Shown piece by piece: positions 21,582-30,930 of a stretch of DNA of 34,163 nt; the first letter of the stretch is position 1; each line of letters opens with the position of its first letter. Position numbers and translations under genes: made by a program. This DNA comes from Priapulus caudatus. Taxonomy: Eukaryota > Priapulida > Priapulimorpha > Priapulimorphida > Priapulidae. A model generated the notes under the pieces. It was not told where the DNA came from and did not search any database. It saw nothing but the letters and a program-made list of their open reading frames with translations. The stretch is from positions 385,215 through 419,377 of the forward strand of contig NW_014577084.1 in assembly GCF_000485595.1 (NCBI RefSeq). The letters run 5' to 3'.

Positions 21582-21877
21582 CTAATAAGAAGGATGGTCG
21601 ACTTGGCACCACCCTCGTGTAGTTTGCAACACAATTATCTTATTGCATCTTTTTTTCTTAGCTCTTGTGACAGATGTTTTATACTGATCCTTGATCCAAA
21701 TGTTGGCATTAGCAGACAAAATCAATTTGTGCCATCTGGTTAAGTTGCCTGGTGCTTCTGCTGTGCAGTTGTTGAGTGCCCCGATACTATCCTCCTGTGA
21801 CGTGGGTTTCCATAACGTTGTCTTGCTGGACTGTTGCTGTGGCGATGTGATGACGGAGGGTGTGGTATAACAGGCAC
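21582..21877 (-). CDS. Exon 7, possible terminal exon
   Basis: The acceptor is CTTACTATATACAG. In the phase left by exon 6 the frame is open for 97 codons (SPQQQSSKTTLWKPTSQEDS ... RWHKLILSAN ... TRAKKKRC) to TAG at 21582-21584. A second frame from the same acceptor gives a 46-codon tail (RHSNSPARQRYGNPRHRR) ending in TAA and is also plausible if another exon shifts the phase. Transcript evidence is needed to choose. Confidence 0.4.
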
Positions 21878-24050
21878 CTGTATATAGTAAGTGGTCAAAT
21901 CATACATGAGTATTTAAAACAATCAAATTAAGTGAATTATATAGGCTTTGCACATACATTTGCATTAGTATAGCTAAATGTGATTTATGTTTGTAGTTGC
22001 AGAATATCTGATTGCTGCATGGGCATCATTCTAGGCACATGGTGTTACTAAAAAGAGGAATCGTGGGTCCATTCCCAATGTCCCATGTAAAAAATGTGGC
22101 ATTACCAAGTTAAAACTTAAATAAAATCTTGATCCCCAGTTTTAAATCTTAAAATTCCGAATTTTACCATTTTAATTGGTATTTCCAGGTTTCCAGATAA
22201 ATAGTTAAAATGGTGCAATACTACGTGCTAAAAAACCGTTACCATATTGGAACTGTAAGCAATAAATCACTTGGGGTAGTTATGTAACTATAAAATGGAG
22301 GAAGGGTGTTTGCATAATATTTCTTTTACCTTTTTCACGTTACTCTCTTGTACACTACTGTATTGCTTTTGAATATCTGAAATGTATGAAATAAGGCCAC
22401 ATATGGAAAGTACTTAAGTAATGGTTGTAATGTTATAAGTGATCATTATTGTAATCATAAACATTCATGTCTGCATTCTCTGTTTTCGACAGTAATAACT
22501 GCTTGTAACGTACATGCAAGTCTGTTGTCAAGACCCTCAATAGACTTTAGAATGTTGTTCTCCTGCACAGTCATATCTAAATAGAAATTAAACGATGCAT
22601 AAAGACAGTGTTAAATGAATTACCAGCCGTCGTCATGGTAAACTAACCTTGTTAGTTTGGCAATTTCACGGTTAAACGAGTAGTTCGACAAAAGTATAAA
22701 AATGAGGAAAAATGTAATACTGTAGTGTAACAACAATGTAACTCGTAACTCGTGGCCTACTGTTATTGCAGTTACATCTTAACTCTAGTACAATCGAATA
22801 GACATGCATTTTGATTTCTGTCACCACTGAACATTGTAACTGATTCCGCTTCATCTCTGAGTGAAGGTGTCATTTCACAATTCGACACTGCAGAGAACAC
22901 ATCCTACCAATATCTGTACGTGCACTCCCTATTGCCGGGGCGCTTTTCTCCCTGCGTGTGCTAATGTTACCCTCCAGCTGTTTCTCCGTCAGGATGGAAT
23001 CTTCACTCAGCATCTCTGCGGTCATGAATGCCTCCAGGCTGTCGTTGGGCTCCCCCGCCCCTTGCACGCCTGTTAGTAGTATCACAAGCTCGTAACTGTC
23101 GCACACTTGTTACTGTCACCAACTATCAAGCGTTGGTTACTAGCGGACAATGTTGCAGTCGTGTCAACTTTTAGCATACTCGTTATAATATAATATATAT
23201 ATATCATTAAATATATATATATAATATCAGGAGTGCATGATTAATAGAGAGATAATAGAATCTCTATTATTCACTCCTGATAACATATCGTCATAAGTAA
23301 ATGTTAGGGTAGCCAATCGTAGTGTTTAGTTAAACGGCCACAGGGTTAATCCCACATCGACGCAAGCACCCAACATTTGTGACATGAGACTCTCACTTAC
23401 TCATAGCAGTTTCTCCAGCTACAGGCCAGGCAAGCAGCGGTCCAGCAGTGATGGGATGCACGGGCAAAGGTATTGTAACAACGGGTGCAACGCGCAGTCG
23501 TGCCTCGTGTGTGGGCTTGCCATGCAGTGGTACCTCAGCCATGGGTCTGCCTTGCAGTGCTGCCTCAGCTCTAGGTTTGCTTTGCGGCGCTGCCTCGGCC
23601 ATAGGTCTGCCTTGCAGCGCTGCCTCAGCCATAGGTCTGCCTTGCAGCGCTGCCTCAGCTGTGGGTCTGCCTTGCAGCGCTGCCTCAGCCATAGGTCTGC
23701 CTTGCAGCGCTGCCTCAGCTGTAGGTTTGCCTTGTGGCAATGCCTCAGCTGTGGGTCTGCCTTGCAGCGCTGCTTTAACTGTAGACCGGTTGGATGCTGT
23801 ATCTTTGCTCTTGAACATTGGTGCGTAACCCGGTCTCACTGTTCTTGGCGAATTGACTCGAACAGACGTCCTATGGGTCTTTTCTCTCCGCGTCATTTTA
23901 GGTAATGTCCTGCATATTGCAATGTGATAAAAGTTTAAAATCGAAGGAAATGCACAAGCATTCAGTCGTATATTTATATAGTTCATAAGCAATGAAGGTG
24001 AGATAGCTTGGTCAACAATGTTTGTTGTTTTCACCCCATTATGAAATATA

Positions 24051-24081
<31 letters not shown>

Positions 24082-27000
24082 AAGCAATATCAAATAAAGT
24101 GATATAAATTCATTGTTAAGTTCGTATTTATTTAGCTCTTTGCAATAAATATACATCAGGTAATTCAATCTTTTATATTCTAAATCTCTATACTGGTGAC
24201 ATAGCGGGATTTTTTGCCACCACCTTTATTCTACTGACTAGGTATATACATATATACGTATACATACAAACATACATGGGTGCTTACATGCATGCGCACG
24301 CACGCACGCACGCACGCACACACATACACACAGAGAGGCTGAGAGAGAGAGGGAGGGGGATAGAGGACAGAGACAGGCAGGCAAGCAGGCGGGCAGGCAG
24401 ACAGGCAGGCAGGCACGCAGACAGACACACACACACACACACAGACACACAGACATGTAGACAGATAAACGAGGGTAGTGAGAGTAAAATAAAAAGATCA
24501 ATGGACAGGAAGATGGACGGATGGGATAGATGTGGGCGGATGGATGGATAGATGTATAAACAGATGCACGAGTGTACATCACATTAGTTTACTCCACAAT
24601 GCTAATGCATTATACGCACCCTATAGTGTGCTTATCCACTTGAGTCATCACTGTTGATGAACCGCTGCAACTGCCCAACTTTTGAGTATTCAACTCTTGC
24701 CAGTTAGTCAACAGTGATTTTCCTTCACTATTATGAGGCACTACGCTTGGTAGTGTCGTCACCGCAACAGGGGGTGTAGCCGAGAGGTGTTCCGTACTAA
24801 CTTGACGAGCGTTTACAGCTTTTACCACGTCTAGCCTCTTCACACCACCGGCGTTTGCCCGCAGCGTAGCTGAGAATGCTTTACTGCACGTCGTGTTAGA
24901 GCCAGCCCCGTCGTCCTGTTCGCTTCTAGCCTCTGCGTTGTGCCGCTTTCTTGTCGTCTTGCAGCTGCTGCTGCTAGCGCCGCCGCTGCTCAGCCTGCGT
25001 GCCGCTCTGCCGCATGCGTGGCCCTCCTGACTCAAGCATTGCTTCACGTTTCGGCAGAGCACCTCTATTTCGTCTTCCGTCGGCGTCTTATCCGGGCTGT
25101 GCTGCGAACGAGCGGACGATGGAGGCTGCAGCATGTTATCGGGGCTGCACTGCGAGGACGAGACAGCCTGCGACGTTTGCGCGCGCGGCGGCTCGTCGAA
25201 CGTGACCGTCTTCTTGCCGGCCGCCACCGCGGAGCTCGCTCTGCTCAGCCGGCCGCGCATCACCTCGATACTGTTGCGGTGCGCGATCGCCAGAGGGCGC
25301 CGCGGCGTGCTCGTCGCCGCCATCCGCGCGTCGAAGCTGGTGTCGGCCGCGTCTGCGCGGAAGGTCACCGCCGGCGCCGACGTCACTCTCTCTGGCCTCG
25401 CGTCTGCACGCTGCGGCTGCGCGGCTATGACCCTCGCTGGCTCGGCTGCCGTCGGCCTCAGCTGTGCTCTTGGAGAGTTTGCGATCGTTTGGCGATGTCT
25501 CTTGGGCTTTCGTGGGCTGCTTGCGGGTCGCCGTCTCAGTACGATTCCGGCGTACTTGCGTCCGTACGTGCTCTCGCGAGCCGCGTGTTTCGCCATCGTC
25601 GGTGACGCCCGACCAGCCACGAGGCTGTCGAGGCTGTCCAGGCTATCCACGCTTCCTCTTCGCTTTGCATCCAGCTTGCTTTGACGTTTCTTTCTGGCCG
25701 ACTTAGCATCCCTGCGCACCATCGCCCTCGGCGGTACCTCGTGCGTGACGTTGTCTTGGAACAGCGACAACAGTCTGCTCTCTGAATTGCTGGCGGCCTG
25801 GATGTTTTGGCCTGGAGTCGATGCAGGCAAACGCGGCTGGTCTGTTCTAGCGGCAGCCGGGTCGATCAGGTCATGATGGCTCTCCTGATGCTGGTACTCC
25901 GATGCCTGCGGGACTGCCCCTGCTCCGTGGCGGTGCTGAAGCTGTGCATCTGCCTCCTCTCTCAGGAAACGTTGTTGGTGCTGTACGTCAGATCCGTGTG
26001 GTTTGGCCACATGCTGGTGCTGTGGGTGCTGTATATCAGAGCCGTGTGGTTTGGCCACATGCTGGTGCTGTGGGTGCTGTATATCAGAGCCGTGTGGTTT
26101 GGCCACATGCTGGTGCTGAGGGTGCTGTATATCAGAGCCGTGTGGTTTGGCCACATGCTGGTGCTGTGGGTGCTGTATATCGGATCCGTGTGGTTTGCCC
26201 GCTAGTTGGTGTTGGTGATTCTGTACATGTGCTTCATGTGGCGCCCTCGCACGGTGACGTTCGTCACCGATTAGATTATCCGTTGACGGCTTCTTTCTCG
26301 GTGACAAACTTTTGCTTTTCATTACATGTCCTCTCACTCGGGTACGCTGCTCAACCTGTGCTAAGGGCTCTCTTGTCCGGTTACCTGGTAAGGAGTCACT
26401 ACTTGCTGCTTGAAGATAGCTAACACCACGACCTTCTTTAACAAACGTTGAAGATAGAACATCGGCGTCCATGGTGTCGGCAGCCGAGGCCATTTTCTTT
26501 TCTTTTGTATTTGTCGCATGTTTTGGAGCACCATGCTGCAGCCTGGTAGAGACTTTGGGTTGCAGCTGTTGTCTTCCTGAATGAGCTAATTCGGCTACCT
26601 CCTCTTGCAGGGCACAGCGTTTCTCTACAGGTAGTAGCACCTCACTTTGTCCTATAATAGACTGAACCTCATGACCGCCCATTACTTCTTTGTTTCTGTC
26701 ATTTTTCCTGGCAACATTTTTATGCGCCTTCTCAACGCTGCCGTTGGGATGTTGATCGTTCATGTCTAACATCAGTGCGCACGTTGTCGCGCTGCTGGCT
26801 GTTGGTGATCTCTGCAGTTTCGACGACTCTGAGTGCAGCCTTGGCGTATTTTTGTACAGTCGCTCGAACACATCATCCACGTCGATGCACACGGTCCCAT
26901 TTTCCTTGCAAGCGTGCCAAGCAGCCCTCTCTGCAGTCTCGTCACCCTCCTGCTCTCTCGCTTGCTTTCCCTCGTGCTCTCTGTGCTCATGCCTGAATAA

Positions 27001-30000
27001 GAGTTCGGCATCGCTCCGTGGTGTAGAGGTTTGCCGGCAAGCGATCCCACCAACTGCGTGATTCGCATGTTCGGTCGATTGTGTAGGCTTCAGCTTCTTG
27101 CTTAATCTGCGTCTCGCACGCTCACAACGCTTATCAGAGTTGATATTGCCATGTCTCTGCGTGGTTGTTGTCCCATGCTCCGACTGAATCTGTGAGTCTT
27201 CAGTGTTGCTATGCCTCTGCAATGCTGTTGTACCAGGTTGTGACTGCATTTGTGAGTCTCCAGCCTCATTAGATCTCTGTACAATCGCTTTCTCGTGCTG
27301 TGACTGTGTCCTTGACCCTTCACTGTCACTATGTCTCTGCAACGTTGTTTTCCCAGGCTGTGACTGTGTCCGTGACCCTTCACTGTCACTATGTCTCTGC
27401 AATTTTGTTTTCCCAGGCTGTGACTGTGTCCGTGACCCTTCACTGTCACTATGTCTCTGCAATGTTGTTTTTCTATGCTGTGACTGTGTCCGTGACCCTT
27501 CACTGTCACTATGTCTCTGCAATGTTGTTTTCCTATGCGGTGACTGTGTCCGTGACCCTTCACTGTCACTATGTTTCTGCAATGTTGTTTTTCTATGCTG
27601 TGACTGTGTCCGTGACCCTTCACTGTCACTATGTCTCTGCAATGTTGTTTTCCTATGCGGTGACTGTGTCCGTGACCCTTCACTGTCACTATGTCTCTGC
27701 AATGTTGTTTTTCTATGCTGTGACTGTGTCCGTGACCCTTCACTGCCCTTTAGACGTGGAGGGGTTGTTGTCTCTAAGTGACATTCCTGAAGGGAGACAC
27801 TCCTGTCAAAGTTGCCCGTCACAACCTCTAGGTGGCGTTTTTCCTCACTGTGTGAGCGTTGAAGCATGCGGGCATCTGCTAGCAATGCAGAAGTTCTGGC
27901 CCTCCTCGTAGATTTGGCGGGAGCATTGTCCTCTTGGAGGTTCTCGTGGCTACCTCCACTGCTCGATATGACTTGTCTTGCTTTGCCCCTGTGTCTCTTC
28001 TTCTCTCTACGTTCTTTCCCATCCGGCTGCCATTTCTCGTCAAGTCCAGACACTTCCGAAGAGTGAGACTGTCCGCTGACTGTGCTTGTAACTTGTTCAC
28101 CAGATACAGTGCTACTCGCTGGCTGTAACACATTGGGAAAGCCACCACCTGTCTGCTTTATTCCATCAATGCAGGCACTGTCATTGTTCTTATTCGAGTG
28201 CGTTTCCCCTGAAGCAAACTCCCATGTGACCTTGGAATCCTGGCATTGGTCGTGGGTTTCCTTTACGGCTGTCTTCTTTCCTTCTGAAAGGCCAACACAT
28301 TTTTTCATTGATCTATCTAACTCTACAAATGTGAAGAGTATACGCATTTCATCCTTCTGCAATACTTTAGCATTTGTGTAGCTTGCAAATATACATGGTG
28401 TCTTAGTTAATTGCGGGAGCTTTCATCTCATTATAAAAAATTATATCAAGCCAGGAGTATGTGTGCTATAAGTGCAGCTCATAGGGTACATGTCCCCCAG
28501 GGTACTGCCGGAACGTACCCTGGTCACTATTTGATATGGTTAGGGTTAGGATTAGGGTTAGGGAGTAGGCGTAGGCTACTCCCTAGACTCGTTAGTGGAG
28601 TAGGCGAGGTACGGTCCGGCATATTAGATAGTACCAGGGTACGTTCCGGCAGTACCCCAGGGGACATAGACCCTCTCAGCATAAGTGCAGCATAACAATT
28701 AAAAAAATTATTCTATTTGGTCATATTGTTACATTATGAATGTAGATAGCATTGGTTGCTTCCATGCTCATACAAATACTCGTGTCTTGCAACATTGTCC
28801 GAAATTCTTTTCATAGTAACTAATACTAACTATACATAGTGCAGCAACTAGCAATGGAAATTTGTCAGCGACAACTCTCATTTACCCGATCACCATGACC
28901 TCTAGATGTGTTTAATATCTGCATGTACTTCTCACTTCTCATAGTGTCACCTCTCAACACACCACAGTTACAGTATACAGACCTCTCAGAGTTTCAAGCA
29001 ACGCATATACATGTACAAGCTAATATTAGGACTAATGTAGATATACGTGCCTGTATGTCCTCGACCCCTGCTGTGTTTCTGGAGAGACTTATTTGAAGAC
29101 AGCCCAAGCTGCTTGATCGGCTTTCTTAGAAATCGCTCGGCTGCATCTTGTATCCGACGCTTTCTCTCTTCGAGAATCACTTCTACGTTGCGTGCTTCTT
29201 CCCTTTCCTTCTGCTGCTCCACAACTTCAAGCTCCCTGTATGGGTAAAATAACAACAACAAACATTATAATATATAGAAGATATATGATGACAAATCTAC
29301 AGCGCGAAGACTATATACTTTACCTTGACCTCGTTAATTTGTACTCATTCATATTGATTTCAATGGGGGAGAATAGATCGTACCATCATTACACGACACA
29401 TTCAATGTATTATCGCTGTTGCTTTGCGCCAGCACATATGGCAGTGAGAAACGTTATAACTGCCGATGGGAATATATACCTGTATGTACAAAACCCTACA
29501 GGATTCTCTCTGAGTATAGCCGCTAGCGTTAATTAGTTAGGTAAGAGGCAGCCTATACCAATATTGGTGTGGCAAGCCGGAATCTCGACGACGCAGCGCT
29601 TGCAGTTACAATTAGGTGCACCTCCTGAGGATCAGTATTGATCGCTACAAATGTGGCAGAACAGGCTCACCTGCATGATGCGTGCTGCTGTACACCTACC
29701 TGAACTTGGTCATATATGCTACTCCTGTATGTGCCCCTAGGTATTATAGCGTATTGCGTTTGGCACATGGAAAACTACTTGGATAACCATATATGTGAGA
29801 TAAATGATTCAAAAATCACATGTACTACACTCTTATTACTATACACGTCATTTTTCTTTGATTCATTAATTGACGCTTTCATTTCATAAATATCCTGCAT
29901 TTATACGTCAAATTTATTGTTCCTAAAACAGTTTCATACACGTTGCTTTAGACACTGACAAACGGTCTCTAAATGTTGATCCATGTTTCTGATCATATAT

Positions 30001-30605
30001 CTTCTTTGCACTGTTGCCATGGATATTTCTTCTTGGCCAATCGCTGCCATATCGTAAGAACGAGAAGGGAATGGAGAGAGAGAGACGGGGAGAGAACGAG
30101 AGTGAGAGAGAGAGAGAGCGAGAGACGGAGGAGAGAGTGGAGAGAGCTATGGTGCAATCTATAGAGAGAGATGTTGGAGAGAGGGAGAGAAGGGGTAAGA
30201 GGGAGGAGATAGGGAGACTTTGAGGGATGGATGAAGGGAGAGAAAAAGAGTGGGAAAGAGAGTCAGACATACAGAAGGAGAATGAGGGTGAGAAGGGGGG
30301 AGAGAGAAAGAGAGCGAGAATGGAGGGAGAGAGAGCGGAGGATAGAGAGAGAAACTGCATGTAGGGATGCGACAGCAAGAAAGCCTATGCGACAAATACA
30401 ACAATGCAGTGAATAAATATATAACACCGTACCTCTGTCTACGCAGTGTGTCCCTGTGCATAGCCTGGTGTTTTAGTAAGTTGTTAGCCCGTTCCACGTT
30501 GTGTTTCACCATCAACTCACGTAGCTTGGCATCCACTAGCTCTCTTAGCTCCGCAGGTGATGCTATCTCACTGACCATCTTCCCATTCAGTATCTGGATC
30601 CGCAT
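21582..30605 (-). CDS. Repeat-rich coiled-coil protein, putative CEP126 (K1377)-like
   Basis: Seven exons are proposed on the minus strand: 30605-30433, 29235-29047, 28381 (or 28356)-24620, 23908-23401, 23069-22971, 22576-22514 and 21877-21582. All borders are GT-AG and phases match at every join. The product would be about 1,620 residues. The N-terminus is helical and charged; exons 1 and 2 join to give LRRQRELEVVEQQKEREEAR, followed by ILEERKRRIQDAAERFLR. This resembles the N-terminal coiled coil of the centrosomal protein CEP126 (ERQILLQ, EEKRKEQEEKE, ILQQRKQKF). The rest is low-complexity and basic, with 20-, 16- and 10-residue tandem repeats, LDSLDSLDSL and VTFDEPPR. CEP126 binds microtubules at centrosomes and cilium bases; that role here is inference. 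Another coiled-coil cytoskeletal protein is possible. That it is a real spliced gene is much surer than its family. Confidence 0.6.
22514..22576 (-). CDS. Exon 6, 63-bp coiled-coil exon
   Basis: The acceptor is AATTTCTATTTAG and the donor is CTTGCAT/GTACGT. The exon begins with AT, needs one base from exon 5 and leaves one base. Joined to exon 5 it reads TEKQLEDMTVQENNILKSIE and then GLDNRLA, with leucine/isoleucine spacing that suits a helix. It is too short for most automatic gene callers. Confidence 0.5.
22971..23069 (-). CDS. Exon 5
   Basis: The acceptor GATACTACTAACAG has a textbook TACTAAC branch sequence. The exon encodes VQGAGEPNDSLEAFMTAEML and SEDSILTEKQLE, and the preceding phase-1 end completes a serine codon. 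The favoured donor is CTGGAGG/GTAACA (phase 1). If intron 5 is kept, the frame runs on through REKSAPAIGSARTDIG and MCSLQCRIVK to TGA at 22870-22872. Confidence 0.6.
23227..23280. repeat. Palindromic TCAGGAGTG element, copy 1
   Basis: Begins TCAGGAGTGCATGATTAATA and ends TATTATTCACTCCTGA. It is an imperfect inverted repeat of the same family as the perfect hairpin at 32282-32320. It lies in intron 4 of the minus-strand gene. Confidence 0.75.
23401..23908 (-). CDS. Exon 4, AEAALQGRPM repeat
   Basis: The acceptor is CAATATGCAG; the exon begins GACATTACC and joins exon 3 to read HTIG/TLPKMTRREK. It encodes RVNSPRTVRPGYAPMFKSKD and then about nine decapeptides of the type AEAALQGRP(M/T). The donor is a consensus site, GCTATGA/GTAAGTGAG, in phase 1. 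Without splicing the frame would stop one codon later at TGA (23393-23395). The segment could instead start a separate gene at MTRREK, but the phase match favours one gene. Confidence 0.65.
23530..23785 (-). repeat. 30-bp coding tandem repeat (10 residues)
   Basis: Eight to nine units of 30 bp encode AEAALQGRPM and variants (T, PQGKPT, APQSKPR). The repeat is frame-preserving. It sits in a different exon from the two other repeat arrays of the same gene. Confidence 0.95.
23909..24619 (-). other. Intron 3 with microsatellites
   Basis: A 711-bp intron from GTGCGTATAATG to CAATATGCAG. On the + strand it holds (TA)n at about 24057-24081 and a compound run of GCAC, AC, GA, GGCA and AC repeats at about 24293-24450. 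Open frames here are made of the repeats. Confidence 0.7.
24620..28381 (-). CDS. Exon 3, long repeat-containing disordered region
   Basis: An open stretch of about 1,250 codons. The upstream acceptor is either TATATTTGCAAG (exon start 28381) or AGTATTGCAG (28356); both are in frame. It is rich in S, H, Q, R, K and E. Features in order: a 20-residue repeat (SDSEGSRTQSQHRKTTLQRH) at about residues 204-370; a 16-residue repeat (HGSDIQHPQHQHVAKP) at about 719-799; SVDSLDSLDSLVAG; the basic GRKYAGIVLRRRPASSPRKP; VTFDEPPRAQ; and a serine-rich tail. The donor ACTATAGG/GTGCGT at 24619 removes the read-through stop at 24610-24612 and matches the phase of exon 4. If unspliced, the protein ends HTIGCV. 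Confidence 0.75.
25987..26210 (-). repeat. 48-bp coding tandem repeat (16 residues)
   Basis: About four and a half units encode HGSDIQHPQHQHVAKP. Nucleotide identity is very high, with changes of one or two bases per unit, which suggests recent expansion. The histidine- and glutamine-rich composition is distinct from the 20-residue repeat. Confidence 0.95.
27256..27750 (-). repeat. 60-bp coding tandem repeat (20 residues)
   Basis: Eight nearly identical 60-bp units plus diverged units at the lower-coordinate end encode SDSEGSRTQSQHRKTTLQRH with changes such as PHRK or QPGK. There are no indels, so the frame is kept. Because the unit is a multiple of three, long spurious open frames also appear on the + strand and in the other - frames. 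Confidence 0.95.
28484..28673. mobile_element. MITE with 40-bp inverted repeats, copy A
   Basis: The left end (28484-28523) reads GGGTACATGTCCCCCAGGG and continues TACTGCCGGAACGTACCCTGG. The right end (28634-28673) is its near-perfect complement, ending GGGGACATAGACCC. Inside is TTAGGGTTAGGATTAGGG, a telomere-like run, and a GGAGTAGGCG/CTACTCC inner palindrome. An 11-bp direct repeat ATAAGTGCAGC flanks it at 28468-28478 and 28681-28691, a few bases outside the inverted repeats. It lies in intron 2 of the minus-strand gene. Confidence 0.8.
28692..29046. other. Intron 2 remainder
   Basis: AT-rich, with no element or clear exon. An unrecognised small exon of the minus-strand gene could be here. 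Confidence 0.35.
29047..29235 (-). CDS. Exon 2, end of the coiled coil
   Basis: The acceptor is ATTTTACCCATACAG. The exon begins GGAGCTTGAAGTTGTGGAGC and encodes ELEVVEQQKEREEARNVEV, ILEERKRRIQDAAERFLRK and PIKQLGLSSNKSLQKHSRG. The donor is uncertain: GGCAC/GTATAT (exon end 29047) fits the phase of the acceptor at 28381, while GTCGAG or GTCTCT sites further upstream are alternatives. Extra small exons could exist between 28400 and 29046. Confidence 0.6.
29236..30432 (-). other. Intron 1, containing a (GA)n microsatellite
   Basis: A 1,197-bp intron from GTACGG to CCCATACAG. On the + strand it carries an impure GAGAGA/GGAGAG tract at about 30061-30355. Open frames through this tract are artefacts of the repeat. 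The rest holds no exon signal that I trust. Confidence 0.6.
30433..30605 (-). CDS. Exon 1, start codon and coiled coil
   Basis: ATG at 30605 is preceded in frame, two codons upstream, by TAG, so it is the likely start. The donor is CAGAG/GTACGG. It encodes MRIQILNGKMVSEI, then a charged helix through RELVDAKLRELMVKHNVER and HQAMHRDTLRRQ. It leaves two bases, and the next exon supplies the base completing an arginine codon. Confidence 0.7.
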
Positions 30606-30838
30606 TAACTAGTTCATACAGACATGTTGTTAGTTTTCGCTTCAGCCATGTGTATGCAAAGGCATAGATAATGCTCACATTTCGTACCCCGTGCCTGCAC
30701 ACAGCCGTCTCCTAGAGTCAGATTGTAGAAATGCGCGCAACGTTGCAGATAGGTTTAGGTAGTTTGAGTACCACAAGTGCGGGTTATCGCGTATTACAAT
30801 TATCATCACATAATGTAAAGACCACGTGAATATATTTA
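30606..30838. other. Presumed 5' flank of the minus-strand gene
   Basis: The stretch directly upstream of the proposed start codon. I see no clear TATA box or initiator that can be separated from the AT-rich background, and the 5' UTR may be spliced. Confidence 0.3.
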
Positions 30839-30867
30839 TGTATATATATATATATGTGTGTGTGTGC

Positions 30868-30927
<60 letters not shown>

Positions 30928-30930
30928 TAT
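30839..30930. repeat. (TA)n/(TG)n microsatellite
   Basis: A (TA)n run, a short GTGTGTGTG, and then more than 30 TA dinucleotides to about 30926. Confidence 0.95.

Noticed and set aside
24231-24582. Cys/Val or His/Thr-rich open frames near 24.3 kb
   Set aside because: They are produced by the (CA)n, (GCAC)n and (GGCA)n microsatellites in intron 3.
27256-27750. Regular 60-bp repeats as a CRISPR-like array
   Set aside because: Units are contiguous with no unique spacers, keep a coding frame, and the genome is animal.
24940-28381. Long + strand and other-frame open frames (up to 221 codons) opposite exon 3
   Set aside because: They overlie GC-rich and 48/60-bp repeat sequence whose unit length is a multiple of three, so all frames stay open. 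The - strand frame alone spans the full 1,250 codons.
28539-28564. Interstitial telomere array
   Set aside because: Only about four imperfect TTAGGG units, and they recur inside the second MITE copy, so they belong to the element rather than to a chromosome end or fusion.
30061-30378. Open frames through the GA/CT tract (up to 151 codons)
   Set aside because: They are a readout of the microsatellite in intron 1; the true exon part ends at the GTACGG donor at 30432.
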